In this document: positions 7,205 to 14,578 of the stretch, piece after piece
Numbering within the stretch: position 1 is the first letter of the stretch
Layout of the letters: each line of letters begins with the position of its first letter
Assembly (NCBI GenBank): GCA_964523015.1
Contig: CAZFXN010000054.1
Location: 1 to 17,785, forward strand
Direction: 5' to 3'
From: JAWXBT01 sp964523015
GTDB lineage: Bacteria; Bdellovibrionota_C; UBA2361; J135
DNA: 17,785 nucleotides
Notes under the pieces: generated by a model
Told to the model about the DNA's origin: nothing
The model's input: the letters and a program-made list of their open reading frames with translations, nothing else
The model's database searches: none
Program-made: the position numbers and the translations under genes

Positions 7205-7591
7205 ATGCGTGAACTAATTATTGTAGGAACAGGAAGTTTTTTTGGAGGCATGTCTCGATTTTATCTAAGTGGTGTAGTCAATCGGGCCTTTGACCCTACC
7301 AAGATCCCACTCGGCACTATCTTTGTAAATTTTGTTGGCTGTTTTTTAATTGGCATTTTAGCTGGTCTATTTGAAAATAATCCATCGATTTCAAATGAAA
7401 CTAAGCTGTTTCTGACCACTGGGCTTTTAGGAGGATTCACCACCTTTTCAGCGTTTGGCTATGAGACTTTTGCACTAGGCAAACAGGGTAATTACGAACT
7501 GGCATTAACAAACGTTGCTCTATCTTTACTTGTTTGTTTATTCTCTGTTTGGGCTGGATTTAAAATTGGAACTTACTCTAGTGCTCTTTAG
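7205..7591 (+). CDS. crcB: Fluoride channel/exporter CrcB (Fluc)
   Basis: This small dual-topology membrane protein exports fluoride. From the ATG at 7205 it is 128 residues, the family norm. GGAGA lies six bases upstream, so I prefer this start to an in-frame TTG at 7187 with no better site. Signatures are GGMSRFYLSG at the N-terminus, GTIFVNFVGCFLIG (the central asparagine motif) and TTGLLGGFTTFSAFGYET, with the fluoride-contacting phenylalanine/threonine-serine track. Four membrane segments are visible. It lies 35 bp beyond the 7-bp tandem repeat after chrA and may belong to the same transcript. No fluoride riboswitch was seen upstream. Confidence 0.95.
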   Translation: MRELIIVGTGSFFGGMSRFYLSGVVNRAFDPTKIPLGTIFVNFVGCFLIGILAGLFENNPSISNETKLFLTTGLLGGFTTFSAFGYETFALGKQGNYELALTNVALSLLVCLFSVWAGFKIGTYSSAL

Positions 7592-7619
7592 TTAAACTAC
7601 CACCTAGATCAATCCTGAA

Positions 7620-8144
7620 CTAAAAGTCGTCAACATCATCTATAAAAGCAAAATCAAAATCGACCATCTGTGTTGGTACCTTTGTAATTTCAATAATTCG
7701 TGTTTCAGCTGTAGCAACATTAAAGTACTTACTAGTTCCACCAAAAAGAATCGTAGGAACATCTAAGGAGACCCAAACTCTCATTAGATTTGCAGCCGGC
7801 TGACTGACAATAATTTTTGCACAGTTAGGACCACTAGCAGTACCACAGGTAAACTTTGATCCCGGAAACAGTGCCTTAAAAGCAGTCTCTGCATTTCGTA
7901 ATGCTGCGGCATCTTGATTAATAGTAGAATAAGTTCCAGTCAAAGAGGCATCACTCACCTTTCCCAACTTTGAATATAATCCAGCTGAATGAAACGCGAT
8001 CTCTTGAAGCGAGGTTTTTGCACGAAGAACATTAACAATATCTAAGATCGCCGAAGAGAGGGTTATAAGGACGACAACGGCGACGCCTATCTCAATTAAT
8101 ACTGAGCCAGAGGAGTACTTTGATAAACTTTGAGGAAATTTCAT
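7620..8144 (-). CDS. TadE-like minor pilin/pilus assembly protein
   Basis: The 174-residue protein has a short positively charged start and one membrane helix at about residues 13-35 (GSVLIEIGVAVVVLITLSSAI). The glutamate in IEIG is at the place expected in TadE pseudopilins. A mostly extracytoplasmic domain of about 140 residues follows, with two cysteines (FTCGTASGPNC), possibly a disulfide. The very acidic C-terminus (VDFDFAFIDDVDDF) is unusual. TadE-like proteins are minor components of Flp/Tad pili. No tadA ATPase, prepilin peptidase or secretin gene is in the window, so assembly must depend on genes elsewhere, or the role has diverged. It is divergent from the next two TadG/TadE genes. 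Confidence 0.7.
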   Translation of the reverse strand: MKFPQSLSKYSSGSVLIEIGVAVVVLITLSSAILDIVNVLRAKTSLQEIAFHSAGLYSKLGKVSDASLTGTYSTINQDAAALRNAETAFKALFPGSKFTCGTASGPNCAKIIVSQPAANLMRVWVSLDVPTILFGGTSKYFNVATAETRIIEITKVPTQMVDFDFAFIDDVDDF

Positions 8145-8209
8145 TAGTTGCGACTTTACTACTGTTGTAAAGCCTACTCAATAAAATTCCTTTAGGCACA
8201 TTAAAATTA

Positions 8210-8238
8210 TTGATTAAGGTGTAATACAGCTGTAAAAT
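8210..8238 (+). promoter_or_regulatory. Sigma70-like promoter for the TadG-TadE pair
   Basis: TTGATT (8210-8215) and TAAAAT (8233-8238) are separated by 17 bases, giving 4/6 and 5/6 matches. The -10 box ends 26 bp before the ATG at 8265. It is in the 120-bp divergent gap with the minus-strand TadE gene. Confidence 0.5.
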
Positions 8239-8264
8239 GCCCCGATTATTAGGTATTTATCTTA

Positions 8265-9965
8265 ATGCTCCTTTTGCTGATGGCGGTAAAGAATTACATC
8301 ATAATAAGAAAACTCCGGTTGAGATCTATCTCAACTAGCCTAAGCAATTTGGAATCAGGCAGTGCGATGATTTTCTTTATCGCTTGTGCCATGCCGATTC
8401 TTTTTACAGTTCTTTTTCTTGGGTTTGATATTGGAAACCTTTTATACAATCGAGGAGTCGAGCAAAAGATCTTAGATCGTGCAGCGATGTTCTCTACTCA
8501 ACACCTGCCATACAAAAATAAAGCAATCCATGCGGCACAAACTATCCTTACTCAACAGAGCCCCACAGTAAAAAATCAGGGGCTCTCGGCAGTTCAAGTT
8601 CTTGCGACCAATGATTCAATTGAGCTTAAGCTTACTATACCTAGTGTATTTAGCTTTGCATCTAAACTTGGTGCTCCTACCTTTCCAGATATGCAGCTAA
8701 GATCATTAGCTAGAATTCAACCAAAAGATGTTGTAATTTTCTTTGATTCTAGTAACTACCTCTCCCCTTTAGAAACAGGAGTTCAATTCTGGGGGAAAAA
8801 ACCACCTCCAGTTCCTGGCGTGCCGGATTATAACGCTTTCTTTATGCCGACAAGTACACTAAGTGAATCTGAGCATTGGAAGCCATCAACATTTTTTAAA
8901 GGGTTTGCATTTACTGGGGACCCGTTCCCTATTGATACAGGGATAGCTAATGTTCGCACCCAGCAGTGCTTTAACCCTCCCTTCTCTTCGATTAAAGAGA
9001 CTACTACTAAACTTTACTATTCAACTTCAATGTTTAACCTTAATTCAGTTGGAATTATATCGGGACCAACTACAGCTACTACTAACTCCATTTTTACTTT
9101 AAGAACTGTTAAAGAGGGAGGATTTCCATCCTACTCTGAGGGGGAAGCTTTAGTTGAAAATCAGGCATTCGGAGGGATTGGATTAAGGGATTCTCATTGT
9201 TTTACCGCAGCGGAAATTGCAGATGCAGAATTAAAAACTTGGCGAAGTAACCACACGCCCTCTTATCAAGAGACGAATCTACCACAACCAAGGATGTATC
9301 ACGCCTTTCCATATTTTAGCACAGAGCTAGATCAAGATATCATGAGTCATAATGGAATGGGATCTGGTTTAACATTTACGAATCCTACAACTGGAACTAT
9401 TATCGCCGGTCGCGAAAAATACATCTCCGCACGGGAGGCAGTTTGGGTTAGAAGATCTCATAGACAGAGCCAGATGGATATCAGAAATGCTCTAGATGGA
9501 TCAGTTAATGCCCTACTTCAGGCGCCACAAAGGATCGACGAGCGTGGGCCACTTTATAATAGTTTGACACGAACTGCATTTGTAATTTTAGGTCATATGC
9601 CTAGAGTAAATGATGGTGGTGTCTGGCACAAGTACGAGATAGTTGCTGAACAGCAACGAGTACGACAACTCTTAAAAGCAAAGCTAATTGCCCTTGATAA
9701 TCTAGCTTTTGGCAAAAAGATTTTTATCTACATATTTTTAGTGCGTCATTATAATATGTATCCTTACTGTACAAATGCATCGTGTCCAGATTTCTTAGAT
9801 CACTTTGATGATTTATATGTTCGAGTTAACTATTGGAATAACAACCTACTAAATAACATTACCGTTAAATTTGTGCGCGTCCCCGGTGTAAACGCATTAG
9901 TCTACGACTTGGCAAGCTACTTGCCACTGTCTGAGCAGGTGGCGCTTTTAGGATTACCAGAATGA
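8265..9965 (+). CDS. TadG-like protein with N-terminal Tad membrane anchor
   Basis: The 566-residue protein begins with a basic stretch. It then has SGSAMIFFIACAMPILFTVL (residues about 31-50), continuing LFLGFDIGNLLYN. This is the Tad/TadG N-terminal signal, with the conserved 'D.G....' after the helix. The rest is a large, probably extracytoplasmic domain with aromatic and loop-rich stretches. A cysteine pair appears late in the protein (YPYCTNASCPDF). TadG proteins often carry a von Willebrand factor A domain; VVIFFDSSNYLSPL resembles the first strand of such a fold with DxS, but a complete metal site is not evident, so I call it uncertain. The downstream TadE-like ATG overlaps its TGA by four bases. 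It probably acts in an Flp-type pilus or adhesion complex. Confidence 0.65.
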   Translation: MLLLLMAVKNYIIIRKLRLRSISTSLSNLESGSAMIFFIACAMPILFTVLFLGFDIGNLLYNRGVEQKILDRAAMFSTQHLPYKNKAIHAAQTILTQQSPTVKNQGLSAVQVLATNDSIELKLTIPSVFSFASKLGAPTFPDMQLRSLARIQPKDVVIFFDSSNYLSPLETGVQFWGKKPPPVPGVPDYNAFFMPTSTLSESEHWKPSTFFKGFAFTGDPFPIDTGIANVRTQQCFNPPFSSIKETTTKLYYSTSMFNLNSVGIISGPTTATTNSIFTLRTVKEGGFPSYSEGEALVENQAFGGIGLRDSHCFTAAEIADAELKTWRSNHTPSYQETNLPQPRMYHAFPYFSTELDQDIMSHNGMGSGLTFTNPTTGTIIAGREKYISAREAVWVRRSHRQSQMDIRNALDGSVNALLQAPQRIDERGPLYNSLTRTAFVILGHMPRVNDGGVWHKYEIVAEQQRVRQLLKAKLIALDNLAFGKKIFIYIFLVRHYNMYPYCTNASCPDFLDHFDDLYVRVNYWNNNLLNNITVKFVRVPGVNALVYDLASYLPLSEQVALLGLPE

Positions 9966-10810
9966 TAAAAAAGTCATCAAATAAAAATCATGGTCTGGCA
10001 CTACTTGAAACTGCTATTTTAACAGTTGTCCTAGTTCCTATCTTAGCTACAATTGTTGGACTCTTAGATCTGGCCTATACACAGTTAGCCATTAAACATC
10101 TTGCTTCTGAAGCTCTCTCTGATATCGACATTAAAACTCTAAGATTAAGAACTGGAATTAAAGGCTCATACCTTTACGGTAGAACTTTAGAGTTGGATCA
10201 GTTAACACAAGCTCTTAATAACCAACTAACCGATAAAGTAACTGCTAGTTTTGGCCTCAACCCTTTGACTGATGCTAATAAATATAGAGTAGCAACTGCC
10301 TTTTCCTTATTTAGTATTAATGAGCAGACTGGGGCTTTTATACACACCTCGAATTGGGGAGATCATACAAGTCCTAATGGATACACCCATCACCCTGCTT
10401 TTAGACAACGCGTTGCTGGAAATGTTCCAGCTACTGATACTACAAACTTTCGAAGGATTTTTTGCTACCCTCCTACTGGTCCTAAGGGAGCAACCTGGCC
10501 CAACATTGCAACCTACCCAAAGCTCTGTCCTCAAAATGATCCGTTAGAAGTACTTGCCAATGTGCCATTTATTTTAGATCCGATCCCATCCGGTCATCTT
10601 GGTACGTTGCAGCAGGTATATTATGGGGGCTCTCATATCTATGATAATGGTTCAATGAAGAGTGATTATCTCCGTCAAACAGCGGCGCTAGGGATCTCAA
10701 TCTCGGTTGATATCGGATCGCGACCAGGAGGAAAAGTGTTAAGTACAATTCAAGCGGGACCTGCGATTATTAGAGCTGCAAAAGTAACTGCCCCGAGATC
10801 GTTTTTATAG
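9962..10810 (+). CDS. TadE-like protein (second, large)
   Basis: The 282-residue protein has a charged start (MIKKSSNKNHG) followed by LALLETAILTVVLVPILATIVGLLDLAYT, a TadE-type single membrane helix with the LLE glutamate. The remaining 240 residues are extracytoplasmic, with three cysteines (FCYPPT, KLCPQ). The ATG overlaps the TadG-like TGA (ATGA at 9962-9965), so the two are translationally coupled. The divergent 174-residue TadE-like gene shares the same N-terminal layout. The three may form the minor-pilin complex of a Tad-like system. Apart from the leader, I recognise no further domain. Confidence 0.6.
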   Translation: MIKKSSNKNHGLALLETAILTVVLVPILATIVGLLDLAYTQLAIKHLASEALSDIDIKTLRLRTGIKGSYLYGRTLELDQLTQALNNQLTDKVTASFGLNPLTDANKYRVATAFSLFSINEQTGAFIHTSNWGDHTSPNGYTHHPAFRQRVAGNVPATDTTNFRRIFCYPPTGPKGATWPNIATYPKLCPQNDPLEVLANVPFILDPIPSGHLGTLQQVYYGGSHIYDNGSMKSDYLRQTAALGISISVDIGSRPGGKVLSTIQAGPAIIRAAKVTAPRSFL

Positions 10811-10823
10811 GATCATTTCTATA

Positions 10824-10848
10824 GATCTTTCTTATAAGATCATTTTTT
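10824..10848 (+). terminator. Rho-independent terminator after the TadG-TadE pair
   Basis: GATCTT (10824-10829) and AAGATC (10836-10841) form a six-pair stem with a TCTTAT loop, followed by A and a run of six T (10843-10848). It lies 14 bp after the TadE stop. The stem is AT-rich but the placement is ideal. Confidence 0.5.
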
Positions 10849-10876
10849 AGATTGTTAAGGTGATTAAAACATCATA

Positions 10877-10882
10877 TATAAT
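10877..10882 (+). promoter_or_regulatory. Putative -10 box for the DoxX-like gene
   Basis: A perfect TATAAT at 10877-10882 lies 66 bp before the start. The best upstream -35 is TTGTTA (10852-10857) with a long 19-bp spacer. Supportable mainly by the -10. Confidence 0.35.
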
Positions 10883-10948
10883 AGTTAATGTAATCCCCCA
10901 AATAGATAAGGGTTTTTATTCAATACCAATAAAACGAAGGCAATAATC

Positions 10949-11347
10949 ATGAAATGCTGTGAATACGATTCTAAAAAATTCTTTCTCTGTGGTATGCGAT
11001 TTTTCTTTGGCGTGTGGTTTCTTTACGTCGGACTTAACAAATGGATATTCATTGGGCCTGATGCTTTTGTTGGTCACATAACTACAGAATTTGCTAAGAC
11101 CTGGTCACCTCATATGCTAAATGTTATTTTAGCCTGGCTGATCATCTGTGCTGAACCACTATTGGCACTACTTATTCTATCAGGTAAAAAAGCTCGGGCA
11201 GCCTGGAGTATGACTGCAATGTTAATGTTCCTTTTAACTATGGGGCAAACAATGCTTATGAGCCCAGATCTGATCAAGAATTGGCAGTTTCTAGTTCTCA
11301 CTCTAGCATGTGCTGCATTAAGTGAGCCTGAGCAGGTCAGTGCATAA
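10949..11347 (+). CDS. DoxX-like small membrane protein
   Basis: The 132-residue protein has about four membrane helices: FFFGVWFLYVGLNKWIF, MLNVILAWLIICAEPLLALLIL, AAWSMTAMLMFLLTMGQTML and NWQFLVLTLACAALS. The first helix, R..FG..FL..G..K, is characteristic of the DoxX/MauE superfamily, which is linked to quinol or redox-associated membrane complexes and to stress tolerance. A ribosome site GAAGG (10936-10940) sits eight bases before the ATG. A terminator ahead and a 230-bp gap behind make it look monocistronic. The N-terminal pair CC (residues 3-4) is a possible metal or redox site. No substrate can be named. Confidence 0.65.
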   Translation: MKCCEYDSKKFFLCGMRFFFGVWFLYVGLNKWIFIGPDAFVGHITTEFAKTWSPHMLNVILAWLIICAEPLLALLILSGKKARAAWSMTAMLMFLLTMGQTMLMSPDLIKNWQFLVLTLACAALSEPEQVSA

Positions 11348-11577
11348 TTTACGTCGAAATTCATAAAGCATATCATACGACTTAGCTTAGAGGTGTAGCG
11401 GAAGTATTATATTTAATAAATCAGCAGATGAATTTATCTCCCCAAACTCTTCTCCAAATATCTTTACCCTCCTAAAAATACTACGCCAAAATTGCTTCTT
11501 TCTTTTAAGGTATGATACTTTTTAATAATCCCATTGATCATTTATTAATCCACATTAAGAAATAAGATCTTTTTCAG

Positions 11578-12765
11578 ATGACTTTATTAAAGATTAATAA
11601 AAAGGACGCCTTAACCAACTCCTTTGCCCTTTTTGAAATTGGGTTTAGGCCATTCTTTTTAGGAGCTGGGATCTTTGCATTATCCTCTATGATAATGTGG
11701 ATGTTAATCTATGTGTTTAATTTTTCACTTCAAACAGATCCCCTTTCTCATTCACAGTGGCACTCGCATGAGATGATCTACGGGTACAGTATGGCTGTTA
11801 TTGCCGGATTTTTACTGACTGCAGTAATGAACTGGACAGGAATTCAAACTATTCATGGAAAATCATTGGCTGCACTTTTCTCTTTATGGATGATTGCAAG
11901 AATTTTACTATCCTTTGGCTCTTATTCCTTACATGTTGCTGCTATCTTTGATCTCTCTTTTATGATCGCTTTAATCATTGCTACCGCCTCCCCCATTATT
12001 GCAGCCAGACAATGGAGGCAGCTTGTAATTTTATCTAAACTATCTCTACTTACACTAGGAAACTGTTGCTTTTATTTAGGTGCCCTTGGTTATTTAGAAA
12101 ATGGCGTTTATTGGGGGCTCTATGGTGGTCTTTATTTAGTCATAAGCCTCATTCTCACTATTGGTGGAAGAGTAATGCCTATGTTTATAAAAAATGGGCT
12201 CAATCTTGAGGTAGATATTAGAAATCCAAAATGGATCGCTATCACAAATTTAGTGTTATTTCTTTTTTTTACTATTAATCAGCTATTTATTAACAATCAT
12301 CTCTTTTTGTTTTTTACATCTTTTGTATTATTTATCATAAACTCTCTTCGTCTATTTATGTGGCATACCCCTCTAATATGGAGCAAGCCACTACTTTGGG
12401 GCCTCTATCTTTCGTTCGTCTCTATTAATTTTGGATTTTTACTTTATGCCTTAAGTGCATTTGGATTAGTTTCACAATTCATTGCGATTCATGCTTTTGG
12501 TATCGGTGGAATAGGGCTAGCAACTCTTAGTATGATGACCCGAGTGTCATTAGGCCATAGTGGACGAAATATTAGAACACCTGCCAGATTTACAAATATT
12601 TCGTTAATTTTATTAACCCTAGGTGTACTTGTCAGAGTTGTATTACCAATAATAACTCCTTCACTTTATCTATTTTGGATCGCAACCTCACAAGCGCTTT
12701 GGATAGGTGCCTTTATGTTGTTTCTCGCTGGGTATTCAAAGATCTTGATCCGAGTTGGTCTGTAG
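11578..12765 (+). CDS. nnrS: NnrS family membrane protein
   Basis: The 395-residue polytopic protein matches NnrS, a haem- and copper-associated membrane protein that helps cells tolerate nitrosative stress during denitrification. The defining opening is FEIGFRPFFLGAGIFAL, followed by HSQWHSHEMIYGYSMAVIAGFLLTAV with the clustered histidines that bind the metal cofactors, and then NWTG. Later blocks are GGRVMPMFIKNGL and HAFGIGGIGLATLSMMTRVSLGHSGR, all family hallmarks. About 12 membrane helices are visible. There is no strong ribosome site before the ATG. The stop TAG at 12763-12765 is followed within ten bases by a foreign gene scrap, which marks the left edge of the accessory region. Confidence 0.93.
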   Translation: MTLLKINKKDALTNSFALFEIGFRPFFLGAGIFALSSMIMWMLIYVFNFSLQTDPLSHSQWHSHEMIYGYSMAVIAGFLLTAVMNWTGIQTIHGKSLAALFSLWMIARILLSFGSYSLHVAAIFDLSFMIALIIATASPIIAARQWRQLVILSKLSLLTLGNCCFYLGALGYLENGVYWGLYGGLYLVISLILTIGGRVMPMFIKNGLNLEVDIRNPKWIAITNLVLFLFFTINQLFINNHLFLFFTSFVLFIINSLRLFMWHTPLIWSKPLLWGLYLSFVSINFGFLLYALSAFGLVSQFIAIHAFGIGGIGLATLSMMTRVSLGHSGRNIRTPARFTNISLILLTLGVLVRVVLPIITPSLYLFWIATSQALWIGAFMLFLAGYSKILIRVGL

Positions 12766-12775
12766 GATAGATATT

Positions 12776-12868
12776 ATGGCAGGAGATGGCCTAGCAGTTA
12801 CTAACGAAACAGCTATTAGTTTTACAGCAACCTCTAATTCCTCCTTTTTGGTGTTTAGTTTGGGATAG
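12776..12868 (+). pseudogene. C-terminal scrap of a pirin/YhaK-like bicupin
   Basis: An open stretch of 30 codons ending in TAG (12866-12868) reads AGDGLAVTNE and later FLVFSLG. This resembles the last 30 residues of pirin-family proteins (AGDG.A...E......A.....LLFDL). No upstream pirin domain is present; nnrS ends ten bases before. I take it as the broken tail left by a rearrangement. It could be a chance match, since it is short. Confidence 0.5.
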
Positions 12869-12889
12869 GTTTGCGTGAGGTTGAATTTT

Positions 12890-13135
12890 ATGAAGAAAGT
12901 TAAAGAAAAAAATTTTAATGAAGCTTTCGATCGTGGCGAAGATGTCACAAAGCACCTTGATAAATCAAAGACACGACGAGTTAATGCTGAACTCAAAAGA
13001 GTCAACATTGATTTTCCGATATGGATGATTTCAAGCTTGGATAAGGAAGCCCGTCGTCTCGGTATCACAAGACAATCATTGGTAAAGATGTGGATAGCCG
13101 AGAAATTCGATCGCGACAATCAAGCATCCGAATAA
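12890..13135 (+). CDS. Orphan BrnA/CopG-type (ribbon-helix-helix) antitoxin
   Basis: The 81-residue protein from ATG 12890 (GAGG nine bases upstream; a GTG at 12875 would add five codons) has the BrnA-like layout. It has an N-terminal FDRGEDVTKHLD segment, a strand RRVNAELKRVNIDFP, and helices IWMISSLDKEARRLGITRQSLVKMWIAEKF. This is a ribbon-helix-helix DNA-binding antitoxin that normally represses its own operon and neutralises a BrnT-like or RelE-fold toxin. No toxin ORF lies before or after it: the 5' side holds only the pirin scrap, and csoR converges on the 3' side. It may be a relic, an anti-addiction module, or a trans-acting regulator. A second, truncated copy of its C-terminus is at 16423-16503. 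Confidence 0.75.
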   Translation: MKKVKEKNFNEAFDRGEDVTKHLDKSKTRRVNAELKRVNIDFPIWMISSLDKEARRLGITRQSLVKMWIAEKFDRDNQASE

Positions 13136-13163
13136 TTCCGTGAATGCTGAATAGTAGTGTATT

Positions 13164-13481
13164 TCAATTGCGTCGAAACAATTCCATCAGTTCACTCATC
13201 TTCTTATCGGCCTCCTTATGATCTCGAGAGTTCAGTGTGTCCTTAACACACATTGCTAAGTGCTTCTCAAGCACCACAGATTCCAACGATTTAAGTGCAG
13301 CCCTGACTGCCTGAATTTGCGTAATTATCTTTGGGCAATATTCACGTTCACTGATCATCCTTTTAATTCCGTCCAATTGGCCTGCAATCCGACTAATTCG
13401 ATTGATCTCCTTGGCATGATCAGGACTCAAAGTGATCACTTCCTCACTCTCGCAGCAAGTTTTCATTTTACTTTTTTTCAT
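13164..13481 (-). CDS. csoR: CsoR-family copper-sensing repressor
   Basis: The 105-residue all-helical protein belongs to the DUF156/CsoR family. The Cu(I) ligand set is exact: Cys49 (EYCPKI), His74 and Cys78 (EKHLAMC). The Cys-His and His-Cys spacings of 25 and 4 match the known CsoR. Tyr48 also precedes the first cysteine as in CsoR. An additional N-terminal CC (residues 9-10) is extra and might load metal. The protein binds operator DNA as apo-form and releases it on Cu(I) binding. It is divergent from the HMA-MauE gene, with the operator in between, and so most likely represses both promoters. It converges on the antitoxin gene, with a 28-bp gap. Confidence 0.92.
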   Translation of the reverse strand: MKKSKMKTCCESEEVITLSPDHAKEINRISRIAGQLDGIKRMISEREYCPKIITQIQAVRAALKSLESVVLEKHLAMCVKDTLNSRDHKEADKKMSELMELFRRN

Positions 13482-13488
13482 ATCGTTC

Positions 13489-13517
13489 TTGACATCTCCC
13501 GTAACAAGCCCTATCTT
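13489..13517 (+). promoter_or_regulatory. Promoter of the HMA-MauE gene
   Basis: TTGACA (13489-13494, perfect) and TATCTT (13512-13517) are separated by 17 bases. The transcription start would fall near 13524, inside the CsoR operator, so repressor binding would block it. Confidence 0.6.
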
Positions 13518-13542
13518 ATTAAGATACCCCCTGGGGGTATCT
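13512..13542. promoter_or_regulatory. CsoR operator (perfect palindrome) plus adjacent palindrome
   Basis: A perfect inverted repeat at 13522-13542 has arms AGATACCCCC and GGGGGTATCT around a single T. G/C-tract palindromes of TACCC/GGGTA type are the classic CsoR/RcnR-family operator. It abuts and overlaps a second perfect palindrome at 13512-13526, with arms TATCTTA and TAAGATA around a T, which carries both -10 boxes. Confidence 0.85.
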
Positions 13543-13549
13543 AGGTCAA
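13521..13549 (-). promoter_or_regulatory. Promoter of csoR
   Basis: On the minus strand, TTGACC (13549-13544) is followed after 17 bases by TATCTT (13526-13521). The operator palindrome occupies the spacer between -35 and -10, so the gene is probably autorepressed. The -10 sequence is identical to that of the opposing promoter. Confidence 0.6.
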
Positions 13550-13561
13550 GGGAGATTTATT

Positions 13562-14293
13562 ATGTATGAATACGGTCTAATGGGAATGAAGTGCCAGAGC
13601 TGTGTAGCGAAAATTACCGATACTTTTAAACAGGCAGGCTATCATAATGTAAGCGTTACGTTGAACCCTCCTCAATTAATGATTGAGTCAGACAATCCAC
13701 CGGCCAGGGCACGTGTCGAAGAAATCCTAAAAAACGCAGGAGATTATGCTCTTGCGCTGCATGAGAATGAGCATATGTCGTCTAAGGAAACAACTAGTAT
13801 AGCTGACAGCGAGGAAAAACTCACCCCGCTTTTTGTGATTCTATCCTATATAGCAGGAGGCGTTTTATTAAGAGCTTGGATCTCGGATGATTATTCCTTT
13901 CCTTCCATGATGAACAATTTTATGGGTGGCTTTCTTGTCGTTTTTTCTCTTTTCAAACTACTTAACCTTTCTGGATTTGCTGATGCATTTGCAACCTACG
14001 ATATTATTGCTGCGCGTTCACGGTTCTATGCTATAGCTTATCCATTTATAGAGCTGACGTTGGGTATTGGTTATCTTATCTCGTTCCAACCATTGCTGAT
14101 TAATTCTACTACACTTTTAGTTATGGCAATTGGTTCTATTGGTGTATACCAAGCATTACGCTCAAAGAGAAAATTCCAATGTGCTTGTCTTGGTACCTCA
14201 CTAAAACTACCAATGACAAAGGTGACGTTGGTAGAGGATTTAGCAATGGGCGTGATGGCTTTGATAATGATCGTTCATTCATACGGGCTATAA
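13562..14293 (+). CDS. HMA domain fused to a MauE/DoxX-like membrane domain
   Basis: The 243-residue protein opens with a heavy-metal-associated domain (residues about 1-70) carrying the Cu-binding motif GMKCQSC (Cys11, Cys14). A hydrophilic linker of about 15 residues leads to five predicted membrane segments that resemble MauE/DoxX redox proteins. These include ILSYIAGGVLLRAWI, GGFLVVFSLFKLLNLSGFADAF and IELTLGIGYLISF. A second cysteine pair (FQCACLG, near residue 209) matches the place of the MauE CxC motif. GGGAGA seven bases upstream is the ribosome site. The gene is CsoR-controlled, so it is probably copper-inducible. The likely task is to pass Cu(I) or thiols across or within the inner membrane; that is inference. 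Pump features (ATPase motifs) are absent. Confidence 0.8.
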   Translation: MYEYGLMGMKCQSCVAKITDTFKQAGYHNVSVTLNPPQLMIESDNPPARARVEEILKNAGDYALALHENEHMSSKETTSIADSEEKLTPLFVILSYIAGGVLLRAWISDDYSFPSMMNNFMGGFLVVFSLFKLLNLSGFADAFATYDIIAARSRFYAIAYPFIELTLGIGYLISFQPLLINSTTLLVMAIGSIGVYQALRSKRKFQCACLGTSLKLPMTKVTLVEDLAMGVMALIMIVHSYGL

Positions 14294-14445
14294 TTGCTAC
14301 GGCTTCTTTCGCTAACTCTTACTGCCGACAGCGCAACTCAAGGTGAACCAAATCTAGAACTTTCAGTAGTTCAAAACTTTATTGGAATTCTTGAGATACC
14401 GCTAAAAGAAAAGATTGCTCAGTCTGAAATCTTACTGGCTTTTTA

Positions 14446-14577
14446 GAACTGATAGCAGAAGAATTCACTCATCAATTTGCTCCTGGCTTATAAGCAAAAG
14501 TTTGGGGTTACAATGGGAAGCTGCCCGGCCCAAGAATCGAAGTTATTGAAGGAGACAGAGTAAGAATTTACCTATAG
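14446..14577 (+). pseudogene. Fragment of a multicopper oxidase N-terminal cupredoxin domain
   Basis: In one frame the text reads ELIAEEFTHQFAPGL, a TAA (14491-14493), then AKVWGYNGKLPGPRIEV and IEGDRVRIYL, ending at TAG (14575-14577). The block W-G-Y-N-G-x-x-P-G-P-x-I-E-V-x-E-G-D-R-V-R-I is the opening of the first cupredoxin domain of copper-type multicopper oxidases. The internal stop and the abrupt end show it is dead. A multicopper oxidase is a common partner in copper-resistance loci, consistent with the adjacent csoR module. No copper-ligand HxH is retained. Confidence 0.7.
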
Positions 14578-14578
14578 G

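Noticed and set aside
11534..11550. FNR/NNR-like site TTGAT...ATTAA upstream of nnrS
   Set aside because: Only the left half matches. The right half is shifted by one base and imperfect, so regulation by FNR is not supported.
12736..13119. 127-codon minus-strand ORF over the antitoxin gene
   Set aside because: It is antisense to the antitoxin and the pirin scrap, and its composition and residue pattern do not look like a protein family.
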